Source: DATFVA01 sp963747755
GTDB lineage: Bacteria; Bacteroidota; Ignavibacteria; Ignavibacteriales; Ignavibacteriaceae
Assembly: GCA_963747755.1 (NCBI GenBank)
Contig: CAVVGK010000018.1
Span: forward strand, 124,001 to 188,000
DNA: 64,000 nucleotides
Direction of reading: 5' to 3'
The position numbers were made by a program, and so were the translations under genes. This document shows, piece by piece, positions 61,720 to 64,000 of this stretch. The notes under the pieces were generated by a model. It was not told where the DNA came from, made no database searches, and worked only from the letters and a program-made list of their open reading frames with translations. Within the stretch, counting starts at the first letter, position 1. Each line of letters opens with the position of its first letter.

Positions 61720-62228
61720 TTTATTCTTTCATTTTCTAAATGCTAATATAAATATTAAATGAAATTAATCTATCCATTAAAGTGATATCGTTATATAGAT
61801 TATGATTAGAAGATGAATACGTGATTTATATCAAATGAACTTATAACCACTGTGGAACAATATACTTAGTGTGAAAGATGGTAAACTCTTGTAATTTCCT
61901 ATCTTTCCTTATTCACGATAATGTTATTAAGTATGTGGATAATTATAAAGGCTTAAGAACCTGCTTAAAATCACATATTCTCCTGTATTGTTGATTATTG
62001 AGTCATATAGCTACCTTGATCGCACAATTTTTCCAGGATAAATTGTTAAACATTTATTTATCCACAACATCTCCACATTATTTTAGAAGGTATAAAGGAG
62101 ACTTAAGTTCTTTTTAATAAAAAAGTTAGGGCATTTGAGTGATTGGTGCCATAAGCTTTTAATTTGAACCCGAGCAGATAAATCCCTAAATTTGTGATTA
62201 TTGACACCGATGAACAAACTTCAATATT
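61720..62228. other. AT-rich gene-free stretch with DnaA boxes, possible replication origin
   Basis: Two perfect DnaA boxes: TGTGGATAA at 61934-61942 (reverse) and TTATCCACA at 62058-62066 (forward). Three near matches with two mismatches each: TGTGGAACA at 61851-61859 (reverse), TTATTCACG at 61909-61917, and ATCTCCACA at 62069-62077. The surrounding 300 nt are very AT-rich. Flanking genes point away on both sides (minus to the left, plus to the right). dnaA and dnaN are not in the window. Confidence 0.45.
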
Positions 62229-63509
62229 ATGCTTAAAGTTAAAAAACTTCTAATCCCATTTTATTTAGTTGTTGTATTCTTATTTGGATATACACTTTTC
62301 TTCGATTCAAGTCCTGCTTCTGAAAATCCTCCTTCCAAAGATAAAGCAGCGGAAATAGTCCCAAAACTAGATGAATATGGATTAAATGCCGATGCCTTCA
62401 AGGTAATTGATGGAAAGATACGCCGTAACGAAACTATTTCATCCATATTCAGCAGACTGGGTGCCGCGGATTCAACAACATATTATCTACAAAGCCGCTT
62501 CAAAGATATTTTTGACTTCAGAAAGGTTATAGCCGGCAGGAATTACAGAACATATACTTCAGTCGATTCCAATGCCTCGCTGCAGTACTTTGTATATGAG
62601 AAAGATCCGGTCAATTATGTTATTATTAATCTTGATGACACGCTCACTGTCTATGCCGGGAGCAGGAAAATCACAAGGAAACGGAAAGAGGTATCAGGAA
62701 TAATCAGGCATTCTTTGTATACCGCACTGGAGAGAAACGAAGCGGATCCCGAATTATTCGTAAAATTGTCGAACATTTTTGCCTGGCAGATCGATTTTTA
62801 CCACATCCGGAAGGGAGACAACTTTAAGGTTATCTATGAGGAAGAATTGGTAGGCGATAAATCAGTGGGTATAGGCAAGATATTGGGAGCATACTTTAGC
62901 CATATGGGCGAAGATTATTATGCTGTGGATTTCAACGCTGATGGCAGGGATGAATATTTCGATGAAAACGGAAAGAGTCTGAGGAAAGCATTCCTTAAAG
63001 CTCCACTTGAATATTCCCGTATAAGTTCAAGATTTACAAGGAGAAGATTCCATCCAATTCTGAAAAGGGTTAAAGCCCACCTGGGGACGGATTATGCTGC
63101 ACCTACCGGAACTCCAATAAGAAGTGTAGGTGATGGTGTTGTGATTGCAGCAGCTTATACCAGAGGAAACGGTAACTACGTAAAAATCAGGCATAATTCA
63201 GTTTATACTACACAATATCTGCACATGTCGAAATTTGCAAAAGGGATGAGAAGCGGTGCTCCGGTGAAACAGGGTCAAGTGATCGGGTATGTCGGGAGCA
63301 CGGGACTCGCAACAGGACCCCATCTATGTTATAGATTCTGGAAAAATGGTGTACAGGTTGATCCGTTAAAGGAAAAGATGCCTTCTTCAAACCCGATTAA
63401 AGATGCTTATAAGGAAGAATACAATAAACTGAGGGATAAAATAATAGGAGAGTTGAATAAAATTAAATTTAATGATACCTATGCAGCCTCAGCATCATCA
63501 GGTGTTTAG
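62229..63509 (+). CDS. M23-family peptidoglycan endopeptidase
   Basis: 426 residues. One N-terminal membrane helix or uncleaved signal (LIPFYLVVVFLFGYTLFF). Residues ~45-260 are an OapA/LysM-like regulatory region (RRNETISSIFSRLGAADSTTYYL ... FYHIRKGDNFKVIYEEELV). The lysostaphin-like zinc domain at ~275-390 has HLGTDYAAPTGTPIRSVGDG (His-Asp), TTQYLHMSKFAKGM (HxH-type third ligand region), and GPHLCYRF. The YebA/MepM layout suggests cell-wall hydrolysis during growth. It lies next to the DnaA-box stretch and converges on the MscS gene. Confidence 0.9.
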   Translation: MLKVKKLLIPFYLVVVFLFGYTLFFDSSPASENPPSKDKAAEIVPKLDEYGLNADAFKVIDGKIRRNETISSIFSRLGAADSTTYYLQSRFKDIFDFRKVIAGRNYRTYTSVDSNASLQYFVYEKDPVNYVIINLDDTLTVYAGSRKITRKRKEVSGIIRHSLYTALERNEADPELFVKLSNIFAWQIDFYHIRKGDNFKVIYEEELVGDKSVGIGKILGAYFSHMGEDYYAVDFNADGRDEYFDENGKSLRKAFLKAPLEYSRISSRFTRRRFHPILKRVKAHLGTDYAAPTGTPIRSVGDGVVIAAAYTRGNGNYVKIRHNSVYTTQYLHMSKFAKGMRSGAPVKQGQVIGYVGSTGLATGPHLCYRFWKNGVQVDPLKEKMPSSNPIKDAYKEEYNKLRDKIIGELNKIKFNDTYAASASSGV

Positions 63510-63513
63510 GGTT

Positions 63514-64000
63514 TTACTCCTTATCCCCTTTATCAGAGTTATTCGAAGGAAGAACTTCAGATAATTTCTCACCGCCCTTAATTCCAAAATCCAATGTTCT
63601 GATAGGGAATGGAATCATTATATCATTTTCATCATAAGCCTTTTTAATATTTTGTATAGCGTCGCTTGTAGAGTGTTTGAATTCTTTCTCGGTGGTATAT
63701 TTTGTCCATATTCTTATCACAAAGTTAATTGAGCTGTTTCCGAACTCTGAATAATATAATTCAGGCTCTTTATCCTCCAATCGGTTCGGGACGATTTTAA
63801 CGGCATCGATGGTTACTTTTTTTACTTTCTCCAGGTCGTCGCCGTAGGAGATGCCTACCCCAAGGTCTATCCTTCTTTTTCCTGTCTGTGAGTAATTTAT
63901 CAATGGATTCTGAAAGACATCCTTATTAGGTATAAGCACCTGTTCTCCCTGGGGAGTAACTATATTTGTGGTCCGTAGGGTTATATGGCTAACGGTACCG
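63514..64000 (-). CDS. MscS-family mechanosensitive channel, partial (N-terminus off the right edge)
   Basis: The minus frame is open to the right edge, so the membrane part is missing. Visible part: GTVSHITLRTTNIVTPQGEQ leading into VLIPNKDVFQNPLINYS, the classic MscS beta-domain signature ('G.V..I.lR.T.i.t.dg..v.IPN'), then the alpha/beta cage domain (RRIDLGVGISYGDDLEKVKK ... IRIWTKYTTEKEF) and a charged C-terminus. Released solutes during osmotic downshock is the known role. Converges on the M23 gene 4 nt away. Confidence 0.92.
   Translation of the reverse strand, partial: GTVSHITLRTTNIVTPQGEQVLIPNKDVFQNPLINYSQTGKRRIDLGVGISYGDDLEKVKKVTIDAVKIVPNRLEDKEPELYYSEFGNSSINFVIRIWTKYTTEKEFKHSTSDAIQNIKKAYDENDIMIPFPIRTLDFGIKGGEKLSEVLPSNNSDKGDKE

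Overview
The window looks like a chromosomal segment from a member of the Ignavibacteria / Chlorobi-Bacteroidota side of the FCB group. This is inference from content. Four secreted proteins end in type IX secretion (T9SS) type A sorting domains with the QNYPNPFNP motif. There is a SusC/FepA-like TonB receptor with an N-terminal carboxypeptidase-like domain, a bacillithiol-type deacetylase, and many lipoproteins. Most signal-peptidase-I exports have Gln right after the predicted cleavage site. No rRNA or tRNA gene was seen; the one clear RNA gene is the small SRP RNA.

Layout. 1-6.5 kb (minus strand): a partial FG-GAP repeat protein, rsmD, a small PilM-like / single-pass / ComEA-like cluster, then the heat-shock operon hrcA-grpE-dnaJ with a near-consensus CIRCE operator upstream. 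6.7-15.1 kb (plus): purM, a lipoprotein overlapping a TonB-dependent receptor, a TatD nuclease fused to a radical SAM domain, a PBP4-type peptidase, an M28 / glutaminyl-cyclase-like lipoprotein, and prmA. 15.1-19.6 kb (minus): an exported amidohydrolase and two T9SS cargo proteins. 20.0-24.9 kb: bshB1, then a copper module (lipoprotein, AraC regulator with an N-terminal metal-binding-like domain, CopZ, CopA) and a tiny membrane ORF. 25.0-27.3 kb: a RecQ helicase and a non-coding array of six 115-bp direct repeats.

27.3-37.2 kb (minus) is a tricarboxylic-acid cluster: isocitrate dehydrogenase, CstA-type transporter, HD-domain protein, aconitase, MmgE/PrpD protein, a CitD-CitE fusion and CitF. 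Together they interconvert 2-oxoglutarate, isocitrate, citrate and acetate plus oxaloacetate. The ligase and prosthetic-group genes for citrate lyase are not in the window.

37.5-45.9 kb: a large PAS-PAS-GAF hybrid kinase with two receivers and an Hpt domain, followed 4 nt later by an orphan DNA methyltransferase; then SRP RNA, a SixA-like phosphohistidine phosphatase, a lipoprotein, and an NhaC-type antiporter with an extra exported N-terminal domain. 46.0-46.7 kb is a gene graveyard: an FG-GAP fragment and an internally deleted SpoIIE phosphatase. 46.7-56.2 kb (minus): two large T9SS cargo proteins, a GAF hybrid kinase with AraC output, and a small DUF2007-like protein. 56.2-64 kb: a structured gene-free stretch, a BsuPI-like lipoprotein, an L,D-transpeptidase, uvrC, corA, a lipoprotein, an AT-rich stretch with two perfect DnaA boxes (possible origin), an M23 peptidase and a partial MscS channel.

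Several families of short interspersed repeats run through the window. One of them, ATTGCTTCGCTnCGCTCGCAAT, and an AT-rich one have been inserted inside coding sequences (hybrid kinase, L,D-transpeptidase) without breaking the frame.
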